Source: Orthonyx spaldingii (lineage: Eukaryota; Chordata; Aves; Passeriformes; Orthonychidae). Taken from it: 64,000 bases of DNA. The translations under genes were made by a program, and so were the position numbers. The stretch is from contig VZTJ01000625.1 in the NCBI GenBank assembly GCA_013397795.1, positions 186,001 to 250,000 of the forward strand, in the 5' to 3' direction. Under the pieces are notes generated by a model, which did no database searches, was not told the origin of the DNA, and saw only the letters and a list, made by a program, of their open reading frames with translations. How positions within the stretch are numbered: the stretch's first letter is position 1; the number at the start of each line of letters is the position of its first letter. Shown here in pieces: positions 11,860 through 24,000 of the stretch.

Positions 11860-12335
11860 CGCCTGTCCCATGGTTTTTCAGGCACCAGAAAAGTGACACT
11901 TCTGGCTGACAATAAACATCTTGCTGTGGAAGCAAGATTATGGAAAGATAAGCTGGAATTTCTGGTTGGCAGACACCCCACTTGACAAACTATAAAAGCT
12001 ACACCAAACTTTCACAAAGCAAAAGTCTTCTGCACATTCCCTAGAAATTTGTGGGGCTTTCCCCCAAAGCTGGGACACCAATTTTGTGGTTACTCTCTCG
12101 AGGATTGGGTGAAATGGCTCTGTGTACACTATGGGCAGTTTGGTGGTGTTACAGTGACTCCTGTTCTGTACTATGTCTTTGCTAACTATAATATAGGTAC
12201 CTTTATGTCGTGAACTGTTTTATGGAATCTACCAGTAGTTCTTTTGTTTTATGTTGTGCAGTGACTCTGTTTAAGGCCTATTGTCTGTTATCTCATGTCT
12301 GTTCAATAAATAACACATTTTGTAATAGACCTAAT
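11860..12335 (+). mobile_element. Solitary LTR-like block (possible endogenous retrovirus LTR)
   Basis: The layout resembles a retroviral LTR: a promoter-like ctataaaag at about 11990, a downstream stretch with ggggctttcccccaaagctggga, and an AATAAA in gttcaataaataacac at about 12304. No internal gag, pol or env coding sequence is adjacent, so if real it is a solo LTR. I cannot see a clear target-site duplication, and the ends are guesses. Confidence 0.3.
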
Positions 12336-13805
12336 CAGCCATCCTTAAGAACTTGTGAGCCAGAGGGATTTAGGTGCAGGTCACCTAAGCAGAGCTGCTG
12401 CCAAAAATCTGGGCTTAAGGCAGGGCTTGTCTAAAGCTCTCACTTGATCCACAACACCCTGGCATCCACAGTCCGAGTCCTGCCGGGACACAATCCGTGG
12501 TTCTCCATTTATTTTTATGCCACTCTCCAACTTTGAAATTAAGCACTGCTGGGATGAAGCAGAGTTGAACCTGACATTTATGAGCCGTGAAGGGTTCAGT
12601 CGCTGTCACCTCCCAAGACTGTTGTGCTGCTTCATTCCATGGCACTAAACTGGGATGCAGAAACCCAATTCCCAGCAATTGCTGCAGAGCTGAGCAGAGG
12701 ATGCCAGGCTGACAGCACAGTGTGGGGTGTCCAGACTTGAAATGAAGTGGGCAGGGGGTAGTGGTTTTAAAGCTGCTTTAAGTTTATTTTGGACAGCAGG
12801 AAAAACCGCAGAGGGATGGGGCCATTTTTCATCCCTGCTCTGATTTTTCTTGTATTGTAGCAAAGAAAAGAGGTTTGAAGGGAAGGAAGGGAAGAGAGCA
12901 CGGAAGTTTTCCAAGGCTTTGTGTACATCCAGGATGATGATCTTTGTCACCAGCTGCCATTAGTGGTTTTGGGTAAGGAGCCAGAGAGGAATTTGCTGTC
13001 CAGATTTTCTTTCCACAAACCTTAAATATCAACCACCTACAGGAATAAGGGACTAAGTCTTTTCAAAAAACAATTTAACTCCCCCAGAAATCCTGGACTG
13101 GAGGCTAGGTGGTGTTTCTTCCACCCAAGAAAAGGTGGGGTTTGGGGCACCTCTTGGATAGTTCCACATTGCTGGTTGGTTTTAAATTATCTATGATACA
13201 GCAAAAGCACCAACATTTCCTTTTTGCCCCATTGATGGAAGAGAGGAGGAAGAGAGGTGTACAAATGAGCCAGAGTTCAACAGCTAAGGCATTGCTTTTT
13301 GGGCAAAAAGAGTTAGCAGATGTTCTTGAGTTTCTGCCTGCGGTTTTTGGTTTCTGAACTAATCAAGCTGGAAAGCAGGGATTGCAGGGACAGAGTGGAA
13401 CCACTGAGATCTTTCCAAAGGTACGAGATGGGGGGAGATTTTCTAATGAGGTGACGGCAGCTGCTGCTGAGTTTTCTGCCTGGTGATGAGGCTTCTGGGC
13501 CCAGGTGTGAGCAGCACTGGAGCTGGGCTGAGCTCCTGGCCTTCCCCACTGCAGGATGGCTGGGAACAGCAACACCTCCCCAGACTGTGTCAGTCCCAAC
13601 ACCCTCAGCCACATGGTTTTGGGACACCATCATCACCCTGTGGAAGCTCTGAGGTAAGGCACATGATGTCCCAGAGGCACCACTTCTCCAGAGACTCAGT
13701 GACAAACTTGGGATTTGGAATCTGCACTAGAGATGTCTCAGAAGAGGTAAATCCTCCCCACGAACAAAGAGCAAGATATGATGGCGCAAACTGCATTGAA
13801 ACTGG

Positions 13806-14101
13806 ATGTTTTTAATGGCATGTAGGGTTAGGAGAAGGGGGAATGGCTTCCCACTGGCAGAGGGCAGGGATGGGTGGGATATTGGGAAGGAATTGTTCCC
13901 TGGGAGGGTGGGGAGGCCCTGGCACAGGGAGCCCAGAGAAGCTGTGGCTGCCCCTGGATCCCTGGCAGTGCCCAAGGCCAGGTTGGACACTGGAGCTTGG
14001 AGCAGCCTGGGACAGTGGGAGGTGTCCGTGCCCATGGCAGGGGTAGAACAAGACGATCTTTACAGCCCTTTCCAACTCAAACTATTCCATGAATCTATGG
14101 T
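13806..14101 (+). repeat. CR1 LINE 3' fragment
   Basis: It runs from the 'aatggcttcccactggcagagggcaggg' block to the tail tttccaactcaaactattccatgaatctatgg. It is well preserved. Confidence 0.92.
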
Positions 14102-15031
14102 CAGCTGCAGGACCAGGCCCTTCCTCCCTTCTCTTCTCTGTATTCCTGGGCCCTCACTCAGGCCACATGCATCACTCAGAAACCACATCTGCAGGGAATT
14201 TAGCCAAAAAACTGACTGGGGCACTCTGGTTCTACCAAGAAGAGCAATATCCTTCTCCTCTTTATTTCCCTGCTGCTGACAAGAAGCACAGGTGCAGCTG
14301 CCTGAGCCCCCAGTCTGCAGGGCTGGGGCAGTTTCTGGTCTTCCCCCATCTCTGCTGACCAGCAATGCCATGGGAGGATGGGATTTAATCTCTCCTGGTC
14401 CTCATACTGACCCCTGAATTTAATTAGGAAGCAGAACTTTAATGGGTAGGTCTGGATTGTGATGGCTGATCATGAAGTGCTGTCTTGATGGGGAATTAGA
14501 GCAGCGCACAGAGATCTCTGGTGTCTCCACCCTCCCATCCCACCTGCAGCTCACCAGCTGTTTTATCAGCTCTGCTTTCCAGGCTGTAGCCACAATGTGC
14601 CTCCAACAGAGTGACTGGCAGGATTTCCATTGACATGTTCCCTGGGATCCTTGCTCCCACCACTTCTCCACTTCAAAAAAAAAAAACAAAAAAACCAAAA
14701 AAACAACCCCACAAAACGACTTGAATATTTTTCATGTCAGAACTAATTCTGCAGCTCTTCCCTTTGGCAAACATCCGCTGTTTTCACAGAAATTCAGTGT
14801 TTTAATAACTGAAGCAAGATGCCTCCACCCCATCAGCATTTTAGCACCATTTGCTTGGAGATAATGTATGGTAAATTGTTGTTTCTGATTTCAGCATCCC
14901 CTTGCAGCAGTTGAACATCAGCTGCAGGGTTTTACTTGTGCTGTGTCTGCAGTCACAGTGTGATGGGATCGTGGGTCCTGTCTGCAGGTCTCTCCTCCAA
15001 ACCTCCAGTGCTGCCCCAGGCTCCGGTCTGT

Positions 15032-15160
15032 CATGGAACCATGGAATGGTTTGGGCTGGAAGGGACCTTAAAGACCATCTAGTCCAAGCCCCCTGCCACG
15101 GGCAGGGACACCTTCTGCTAGATCAGGTTGCTCTAAGCCCTGTCCAGCCTGTCCTGGGGG
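15032..15160 (-). repeat. Short CR1 LINE 3' fragment
   Basis: It begins catggaaccatggaatggtttgggctggaagggacc and is truncated after about 130 bp. Confidence 0.9.
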
Positions 15161-16559
15161 CTACAGAGGTTGTAGGACCTTTTCTGTGGGAATGTGGATA
15201 AACCCCTTCATCTGCTCTTTCCTCAGTGTTTGGTGTCTGTGGCTGTAGGAGGGAGTGGCGCTCAGTTTTGTTGTGGGCACAGCCAGCGCCCCCCAAAACC
15301 ATACCCAGACCCAGAGATGGGGTAGAAGTGAGTGTCAGCCAAAGTTTCTTCCAGCTGTTAAAGCTTCTCTTGCTCCAGAATCTCCTCACCCTAAATTTAG
15401 GACGATTTCCAGGCTTGCTTGGAGCCAATGGTTACATCCCAGAGCAGGGTTGCTCCAGCCAGTGCTGAGCTCTGCCCTCGCTGTCCCGGTGCAGAGCCCG
15501 TGGGAGTCCCACCAGGGAGTCCTGACATCTGTTCCAACGCCAGGAGCCCCTGAAGCCCAGCAGCTCCTGTCTCCCATCACTGTGTGGCCCTGGACTGGCC
15601 CCACCAGCCTTTCGGGTGCTGACCTTGGTGGAGCAGCTGCTTGCCAAGAACCAGGGAAAATCGCTCAGACCTGCAACACTTTCACAGCAGGTTCCAGGTT
15701 CAGCTGGCTGGAACCTGCACAGGAATTACCCTTTGAGTGAGCAGAACCCCAGCCTGGGTGCTGTCAGGAGGGAAAAGGCTTTGAGGAGAGTCTAAGTCCA
15801 CCCCTAAGTCTCAGGTTTTGCTCCTCCTCTGCAGCCTCAGCTGCTCCATGCGTGCATGGAGGCAAACATGGTTTTTGGGAGGAAAAAGTGCAACATTTAT
15901 GTGTTCAACCTTGAACTCACTTTAATAACTGTCTTGAATTCCACTCATTATTTTTATATAAATTTCATATACATTTGTTTTCTAGATTTTTTTCCCCACT
16001 CAGAATTGGTAGGAAAACATTCCATTTGCCTCTAAATCAATTTTCCTCTGATTTCTTTTATTTTTTTATGTTGCCAAAAATATCTCACAGATGTTTATGG
16101 CACGAACAGAAGTCTTCATGGCTGGCATGAACCATCACCCTCCCTTCTCCTCCATCTCCCTTCCTCCAGTGTCCAGCACAGGGGTGCAGCATCAGCCTTT
16201 CCCAGTTATTTCCACTTATTTCAGTGGGTCACACGGTGACATCTTGGCATTAGTGGCTCCACAGGCTGCTAATTGCAGGTGCAATTACTCCCATTCCTGT
16301 GGGATATGCCTCCCTCTTCCTGTGCTGGCACCAGCTTTGAGTCAACTCTGCCCCAAATTTCTCCCAAACCTTTGCATGTTTCACCCCGCAGGCAACACAA
16401 ACAGCCCCAGGACTTGTGTGGGGACTTGTGTCTCCTTCCCCAGTGACATCAATGCCTTTCCTTCTCAGCAGAGCTGTTTCTCACCTGTCACCCCTCCTTG
16501 CTGGGAGACACCAGATTGGAGCTGGATTTGGAGCTGAGTGGAGACCTCAGAGCTGTCTG

Positions 16560-16874
16560 CAGCTTCCTCCCGAGGGCAGATTTGATCTCTGCCCCCTGTG
16601 ACAGGGACAGGACCTGAGTGAACAACTGGAGCTGGGCCAGGGCAGGGTCAGGCTGGAGATGAGGAAAGGTTCTTCCCCAGAGGGTGCTGGGCACTGCCCA
16701 GGCTCCCCAGGGAATGGTCCCGGCCCCGAGGCTGCCAGAGCTCCAGGGGGGTTTGGGCACCACTCCAGGGATGCACAGGGGGGAGTGTTGGGGGTCTGTG
16801 CAGGGCCAGGAGCTGGGCTGGGTGATCCTGTGGGTCCCTCCCAACTGAGGATGTTCTAGGATTCTACGATTCCT
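16560..16874 (+). repeat. CR1 LINE 3' fragment
   Basis: It ends with gggtgatcctgtgggtccctcccaactgaggatgttctaggattctacgatt. It is from the same subfamily as the copy at 11190-11505 but on the opposite strand. Confidence 0.9.
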
Positions 16875-17051
16875 GCCAAGCACGGCTCATCTGAGCCCCA
16901 CCACTCTTCCAACCCCCACAAAACATCCTCCCATTTCTTCCAGCTGCCCTTACAGCACGGGAGCAATGAGCTCAGTGCCACCCTGGATGGGCCGGCAGGA
17001 CAAGCTGGCATCGCAGGCAGGAGCGAGGAGGTCAGGAAAATGCGTGTGTGC

Positions 17052-17057
17052 TTTATT
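17052..17057 (-). terminator. GFRA4: Poly(A) signal AATAAA, likely GFRA4 end
   Basis: On the minus strand the context is atatccataAATAAAgcacacacgc, preceded by AT-rich UTR-like sequence. It is the first canonical signal I find downstream of the GFRA4 stop. Confidence 0.45.
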
Positions 17058-18047
17058 TATGGATATGTTTGAATATTGACATGTACAGAAAGGGTAAGTA
17101 CAAGTCTGACCCCAGTATGGGCTGGCATCCATCATCCCCCCCTCGTGCACGTGCACACACAGGGTTCCTGCTCCAGCACCATCTCCCAGCCCTGGGTCTC
17201 CCTCCCAGCTCCTGCTCCGGCTCAGGCAATGCTGTACATGACGACATGACAAGTATAAGTACATACACAATATTTCACAGGCTCTCAGGGCTGCCAAACC
17301 ACTGCGAGTGGTGCTGTGCAGCCAAAAAAATAGAGCTCAGTGGCTACAGAAAGTCTGGCTGGTTCTTTGACTCTGTTTTTTTCCTTTCTTTTTCCCATGA
17401 CTCTTCTTTGTGCTTATGGAAGTCCTCAGGAATGGAGTAATTCGTAAAAAAAATTGTCTCCCTTTCTGTCTCTTGCCTTGCTCATCCTTTGCCTTTACAA
17501 GCAGCTGCTATGACTTCTGTGGTTAATCAACAGACTTAAAAATGAAGATCCATGGTTCACTTCACAGAATTCAGCAGAGATGGAATTTCATCCAAAAAAA
17601 TTACTGACTTCTTACAAGGAAAAAGCAGTGGTCTGTGCACACATGGTGGTGGGTGGGAGGAGAGTAATCATGTTTGCTTACTCCAAAAAAAGGTTCAAAA
17701 GTCATCCTTTTTTGCAAAGTTTGATTCATGAACAGGTTTGGAGGGAGAATCAACACTAAATGCTGGTGAAAATGGTGAAATAATCAGGAAAAAAAGCCAT
17801 GAAAATTTGGGGAATTTTTTTTTTTTTAATTCCCGCCCGCCAACTCTTTCCTGCTGGGTGAGAGGTTTCTTGCTCTGTGCCTCATTCACTTCATTCTGAA
17901 GCATCCCTGGACCATGGGGAACCCCCAGGAGGGCAGGACCTGGCCTGGGACAGAGTTTGAAGGCTGGGACATGGGAACTGAGGGTCTTGTTGGGCTCTGA
18001 TGCATCAAGGCAACAAACATCTGCAGAGTCTTTAAAGCAAGATACCC

Positions 18048-18184
18048 CTGGAAGTGTCCAAGGCCAGGTTGGATGGGGCTTGGGAAAACCTGGTCTAGTG
18101 GAAGGTGTCCCTGCCCATGGCAGGAGGGTTGGAACCAGATGAGCTTTAAGGTCCCTCCCAACCCATTTCATGATTCTATGATTT
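18048..18184 (+). repeat. CR1 LINE 3' fragment
   Basis: It runs from ctggaagtgtccaaggccagg to the tail tcccaacccatttcatgattctatgatt. It lies antisense within the putative GFRA4 3' UTR. Confidence 0.92.
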
Positions 18185-20931
18185 AAATCCAGGGGAAATC
18201 ATGAGGTCTCTCATTGAAATTGTTAAAATAGATGCTGGTGTGGGACATGGGACTGGGACTAGGTGACCTCTGGAAGTCACCTCCATTCCATCCAGTCCTT
18301 GAGTAGGATTCCCCACACCTCTTTTTTACAGCATGCCAGTCCAAAGGGAGCAGTGAGGTGGGGCCACCAGACATCCTGACCACCCAGAAAAACTCTTTCT
18401 CTGCTGAATGAGAAGGAAATGGCAAAGTGGCACTTCAACATCACTGACATATGAGACACAGGAGTGGGTGCTCCTGGAAAGCAGCTGACACTTGTATCCC
18501 CATCCTGTGCAGCCTCTCAGCTGTGCACAACGAAATGCTGGTGGCGACCGGCTTGATGGGGCCAGATGTGTGGAAAAGCAGGGCATGACTACAGGACCGG
18601 AAAGGAAAGGGGCAGAAGAACACAATTCCCAGCATGACCTCATGGTGTTGAGGTAGTTCCTTGCCTTTGAAGGGCTGAGCAATCAGGGTTTCATCCCTCT
18701 CCCACCTGCAGCTCAGAGGACACAAGTTCTGCAGAGCTGCAGGCAGTAGTTGTGTCACTTGGTTTCTCAAAAGACACCGATGTCCTGGATAAAGTTCACA
18801 GCAACTCCGTGCACGGGTATGGGCACTTCAAAGGACCTTCCTGCCTGCAGCTCTCCCTCCTTGTCTCCTTTCCTGGTCCAAGTGAGCCCCTTGGCCATGA
18901 AGTTCTCACAACGAACTTTTATCTCAGGGTGTGACTTGTCACCCTGCACAAAGCCTTGGAACTCGGGGTGTTCCTTTGCACAACCTCGGATTAGGAACAC
19001 CGGGTGCCACAGCCCTGAGGGGCTCAAGGAGCAGCACTTTGAACAGGATGCAGCAGGAGGATTTCTGTTCATGTCAGACACATCCACAGGTGTTCAACTG
19101 AAAACTAGAGTGGTTTCTTGTTGGAACAAAAGCCAAGGAAGTTGCTGCAGTTTCTCAGCAAAATCTGAAGCAATAAACAATGGGAGAGCTTTTGCAGGAA
19201 ATGGGAATAAAAAGCAATGGACTTTGTTGTGTCAGATACTTCCTAAGCCTTTCCATGCATTCAAATGCCAAGGAGTTAATGATATGTATTGAAGGAGCAC
19301 AAACCAAGGAATAAATGGACTGCTGCAAAGGCCAGGCCTAAATACACTCTGGGGGATTCTGGGGCTATTGCTCTTCCTCCCATGGCACTGAGCCTGGGTA
19401 AGCATTTATCCTGGGAAACCTTCTCACTCTTCCTTACCATCTTCTTTCCTGGCTTAACGTGGTAAAGGGGTTCAGCCCCCCAAGAGGGCACTGGGACTCC
19501 TCAGCTCACCCCCTCGAGGAAAGACCTTGGGATGCTCAGGTAGTCCAAGGTCACACATCTGCCTCCCTGTGCCCCAAGACACCAGAGACACATTTGTCCT
19601 CACCTTCCTCCCCTGGGCTCTGGCTGCAGCTCAGTAGAAAGGGTCACTGCAGAAGCCTTTCCTGAAATGACATCTTGACTGAATAAACAGGACCTGGCAA
19701 GAGGCAAAGCCCTTCACCTGCTCACCCAGACACAACTGGTTGCCTCTGCCGGTTCATCAAGGAGGGGAAACTGTAGCAATGCAGTCCCTACCCATGACAT
19801 CCCTGCTCATGACTTGGCCTTTCTTGGCTGGATATTTCTGTCCTCAGGGTGGTATCTAGCAAACCTCTCCTATCTTATCTTTTCCTAGGAAAACTAATGA
19901 AACTCCTTGGCTGAAAACCCTTTGTCTGTGAGACCAGTGGATGAACAGGTAGCGTGTGAGAGGGGGATGTGTTGGGCTCACATCGAATCCTGCCCACTGG
20001 CTCACACATTGAACCCTGATGGAGAAAGGGTAGCCCAATATTGGCCTCTGGTTGCTTGGATGTGACAAAAAGTGCCCCAAACACTGTGCAGGACCAGTGG
20101 ATAGAGATGCTTGGGTTGGGACACAAAAAATTCAGCCGTGAACAAAGCACAACACCTGTGTTTCTTCCTGAATACCATCCATACGTGACACAGGTTTCTC
20201 TAAGAAGGAGGGCCCGAGGGGCAGGTGGCAGCTGGGACACGGATGCTGGTTGCACTCTGGCCATGGTTTTGAGAGGGTGGATAATCCCTGCCAGCCAGTT
20301 TGGAGTGTGGTTACTTGGTCCTCCCAGAGGTGCTGCAGGTTCCTTTCCAGTGAACAAAACCAAACACCTTCTCACCAGTGCTCTGGTTTCTTCAGTCTGA
20401 AGGAACAAGGTGGGTTGTCTTTCATGTCCTGAGCAACCCTGGAGACAGCTTGAACTCCACATCACTTGACATCTTCTATCAAGAGCCCCTCAATGTGAGT
20501 CAGGGCTTCAGGAAACCTCCTGACAGGTCATCCATTCACCCATCTATCCAAGGTCTTCCCCTCTTGGCTGGGGCAGGAAAAAGCATTCCCTTTGCAGCTC
20601 TCGTTTCTTAGATAACTCTCTCCTTCATCTTTTCCAAGGAAATTGTCCATGGCTCCAACCCCATCCATAGAGAGCTGGAGAAACAACAACCAAGCTGTGG
20701 TGTGGGAAGGTGGCCAGGACCAAGAATGAGCTGGTTGTCAACAATGCTGATCATATAAAACCAAATAAAATGGCAGACAGATGAGGAGGAGAAAGGGATG
20801 CCCAAACACTCACCTCATCTTCCCATTCCCTCCCTTATCCCTGCCCTCCTCTTGAAAAAGTTACTGGTCTGGTTGTTTAGTAAAGAAACCGACACAAATC
20901 GAGTCTCTGCCTGGTGTGTGCCTGCCCTGCC

Positions 20932-21078
20932 TCACATCATGGGAAGGCTCAGCACAGCAGGAGCGAGGAGAAGCCACATCTGCAGCAGAGAGGCCGCCCA
21001 GCAGGAAGGGGCTGCTGGGCTGGAGGTCCCTGAGGACAAACGAGTGGAGCCACGCAGGAGCCTCTCCTCTCCAGCCAC
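20932..21078 (-). CDS. GFRA4: GFRA4 terminal coding exon with GPI-anchor signal
   Basis: After a strong acceptor (gtctccgttctctttcag) the exon reads VAGEERLLRGSTRLSS, a Ser/Ala/Pro-rich segment, then the hydrophobic ASLLQMWLLLAPAVLSLPMM and a TGA at 20932-20934. A small-residue stretch followed by a hydrophobic end at the very C-terminus is the layout of a GPI signal, as expected for this receptor. The phase matches the previous exon. The peptide strongly resembles the chicken GFRA4 C-terminus as I remember it. It is 48 residues plus stop. Confidence 0.9.
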   Translation of the reverse strand: MAGEERLLRGSTRLSSGTSSPAAPSCWAASLLQMWLLLAPAVLSLPMM

Positions 21079-24000
21079 CTGAAAGAGAACGGAGACAGCG
21101 TGGGGTGAGAGGTGTGGCTGATCATGGAATCATGAAATGGTTTAGGTGAAGACACCATAGAGGCCATCTAATTACAACCCCCTGCCATGGGCAGGGACAC
21201 CTTCCACTATCCCAGGGTGCTCCAAGCCCTGTCCAACCTGCCTGGAACAGCTTCCCTGGACAGCCACAGCTTCCCTGGGCAGCCTATGCCAGGGTCTCCC
21301 CACCCTCACAGCCAAGAATTCCTTGCCAATATCCCACCTAACCCTGCTCTCCGGCAGTGGGAAGCCATTCCCCTTGCCCCATCATTCCAGGCCCTTGTCC
21401 AAAGTCCCTCTCCAGCTCTCTTGGAGCCCTTTAGGCACTGGAAGGCCACAAGTAGGTCACGCTGAAGCTTCTCTTCTCCAGGCTGAACAATCCCAATTCT
21501 CTGTTTTTCCTCATAGGAGAGGGGCTCCGTCTTTCTAATCAAATTGGTGGCTCTCCTTGGTGCCTCAGAGGATTTGGGGCTCGGGGGCTGTGCAGGCCCA
21601 ATTGTGTGTATGTGCAGAGGGGCCAGGGCTGATTTCAGCACCCAGACTCTGGCCTGGAGGTCAGCACAGCTCTTCAGGAGATGTTGGTGAAGGTGGTGTC
21701 ACAGCAGAGTCATTTGTGGGCACAGCACTTGTTTGGACACTGGTGGGAGGTGTCTGTGTGAGGTGGACACCTGGATGCCCACTCAGGTCAGTGGTGATCC
21801 ATGGATCTCATGGAGCCACTGCTGGCCGGTGCCTTGACCTGGAGGCCTTAAAGGAGGAGATTTCTCTGCATGTCAAATACACCTCCATGGTGCTGGGAGA
21901 CATTTCACCAGCTTTCCCCCTCAGGTCCAGAGGTGCCAGCCTCATTAAACATTGAATGGGATCTGGATTTGAAGCTGAGTCCAAAGTCAAGACCCAAATC
22001 TCTGGTTTCTCTTTCAGTGTCAGCAGGGATCATGCTCCAAGCATCACAGCTCAGCTAGGGATGTGCTGCTGCCACGAGGAGGTTGGAGATGTAGCAGGGC
22101 CATCCCTTACTGCAGCTGCTTTTTCCAGCTTCCCACTTGCTGCTGGGAATACTACCCTGTTCACACACAGTTCACAGCTCCTCCATCACTTCCAGGATAA
22201 CGTTCTCAGTGCTAGGTCTGGACCTGAGGCCACTACTTGGCTTTCTCTAAGGTCTGGGGACCACCAGCTTGAGGGAAATCCTCCAGATCTCTTGGGTGCC
22301 AATCTTATGACCTGGTGAAGGTGTCCTTGTGCTCTGCATCAGTGCCACCAGTGCCCTGGAGAGCAGTGAGGGAACCTGAGGCCACTTTTCTCCACCTCCC
22401 AACCCGCTGCTCTGTGAAAACAGGGTGGAGAGAGGTGAACTGGGTGTTTTCCCAGCAAACTAAATAGTGATAAGCCTTAAAATAACCTGCATTTGAAAGC
22501 TCTCTGAAGGTATCAGCCAGCCCAGTGCAAAGCCCACGCTCAGTCCTTGGAGTCTAGTTAAAACTGACAGCTTCTGTAACCTGAACATTCAGCAAATCAG
22601 GGTCACTGTTAATTATTCAATAGTAAAATAATTGAATCTGGAAATTGCTCTGGTGGGTGGAGAGTCAAGGTCATTTTGTTTTATTTAAAAATAAAACATT
22701 TAATACCTATCATGGCCACCATCAGTAAATGAACGTGTTGTTTTAAAATAATTTCAATTTAATATTATTTAGATTGTAATAATTTACTGATTAACAGAAC
22801 AGAACCTATCCTTTCAAATTTTCTAACTCTTAGTAATCCTTAGTTAAACCTCTGCATTATGACCTCTAGAATTCTCATCTAACAAGGGAGGAACCTCTGT
22901 CCTGGGAAGCTGAAATGCTTGTCTGAAGATGAACTGATGCTCTGAAGTAAGGTGAGAAGCCAAACCCATGGTCCTGGCTGAAAACCCCATGGATTTTCCA
23001 GTACTTCTCAATGAACCATCTCTCAGTAACAGGAAGGCAAGGCAAGGCAAGGAATCAGGCCTCCAGGAGGTGCAGGGTACGTTGGATGTCTGCATGTGAC
23101 TGAAATGATGCAGCTGGAGGAAGGAGTTGAGGTGAGGAGGCTGCAGGAGGTACAGACATGGCCGATCACCTCTCTGGGCCAGGCCCACTCTCTCCTACCT
23201 TGGTGGGCTGGAGGTGCTCCAAGCTGTTCTCTCTGAGGGTCGCCACAGCTCTGTTGGCATTTCGCTCCTGCTTGTACATCTGTGTGGTGGGGGGGATGGA
23301 CGGGGCCACGGCTGTGTTCAGGTGAGTCCCGTTGCCAAAGGCCTGAATGGCGTTTTCTTTGTGTGGGAAAGAGATGGAGAAAAGGGTTGTCAGGGCAGGG
23401 GAAGCATCCCTTTCCCAGCCTCTTCCTCTGCATGACCCAAATGGATGCCTGAGGCCCTTCAGAGCTCCTTGGCTGGTGAGACAGGGAGCTGGACACCTCC
23501 AGATTCCAGAGGACCATGGCATCTCCATGCCCCCACCCACAAGAAGCCTTGGCAGCACCGGCTGCAGACACTTACGGAGACAGATGTTGTTGGTGAAGAG
23601 GTGCAGGAAGCTCTCACACTCTTCCTGCCGGTTCCCGCTGGCGTTGCAGGTGCACCAGGGAGCGATGCTGGACGTGGAGTTGTCGATGTAGTTGGGGGTG
23701 ATGGGGCTGCCTGCCAGGACCGATGGAAAAGCGTTACCGCAGGGCTGGGACTTCACGAAGGGTCAGTGATTCCCCTGGGTTACTCTGCCTCAGCCAAGCC
23801 TGCTATGACAGCAGCAAAACCCTTCAAGTGCTGATGTCGTGGGTCTGGTTTGCTCCCAGGGAGGAGAAGAGGAGCAGTCACAACCCTTTTGGTCACACCA
23901 CCACCAAAGCCTTCAGTCAATTAAAAAGTGCTATCAGCCCAAGGAATGGGAAGTTTCTGGAAATTCAGGTTTCCAAATAACATTCGGAGAATCATGGAAT

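Larger units (their letters stand above)
10560..17034. other. Convergent intergenic spacer between ATRN and GFRA4
   Basis: This spacer lies between the inferred ends of the two tail-to-tail genes. It contains six CR1 fragments, one LTR-like block and simple A-rich runs (for example 14676-14705). Gaps without an assigned repeat (12336-13805, 14102-15031 and 15161-16559) show only incidental ORFs with no splice-site or family support. The longest of these is a 161-codon plus frame at 15255-15740 that resembles nothing I know. Confidence 0.75.
17035..20931 (-). other. GFRA4: Putative GFRA4 3' untranslated region
   Basis: It runs from the stop codon to just beyond the first convincing minus-strand AATAAA (17052-17057). 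About 3.9 kb is long but comparable with related genes. It contains one antisense CR1 fragment (18048-18184) and no supported coding exon. A shorter UTR is possible, as I see no other canonical AATAAA on the minus strand but did not model weaker variants. Confidence 0.4.

Noticed and set aside
15255..15740. Plus-strand 161-codon ORF in the spacer.
   Set aside because: Pro/Ser/Ala-rich without any motif I know, and neither start context nor splice sites support it.
18767..19087. Minus-strand ORF with a stretch (HPEFQGFVQGDKSHPEIKV) faintly like the thioredoxin-like part of SELENOF.
   Set aside because: Similarity is limited to about 20 residues, there is no CxU motif, no convincing splice sites, and no selenoprotein is expected at this locus. 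Probably chance within the GFRA4 3' UTR.
19276..19410. Minus-strand open segment after a cag, in phase 0, ending in a hydrophobic stretch (VYLGLAFAAVHLFLGLCSF) and a stop; it looked like the GPI-signal exon of GFRA4.
   Set aside because: The exon at 21078-20932 has a far better acceptor, comes first, and matches the known bird C-terminus. This segment would then lie in the 3' UTR. It remains only as a remote alternative terminal exon.
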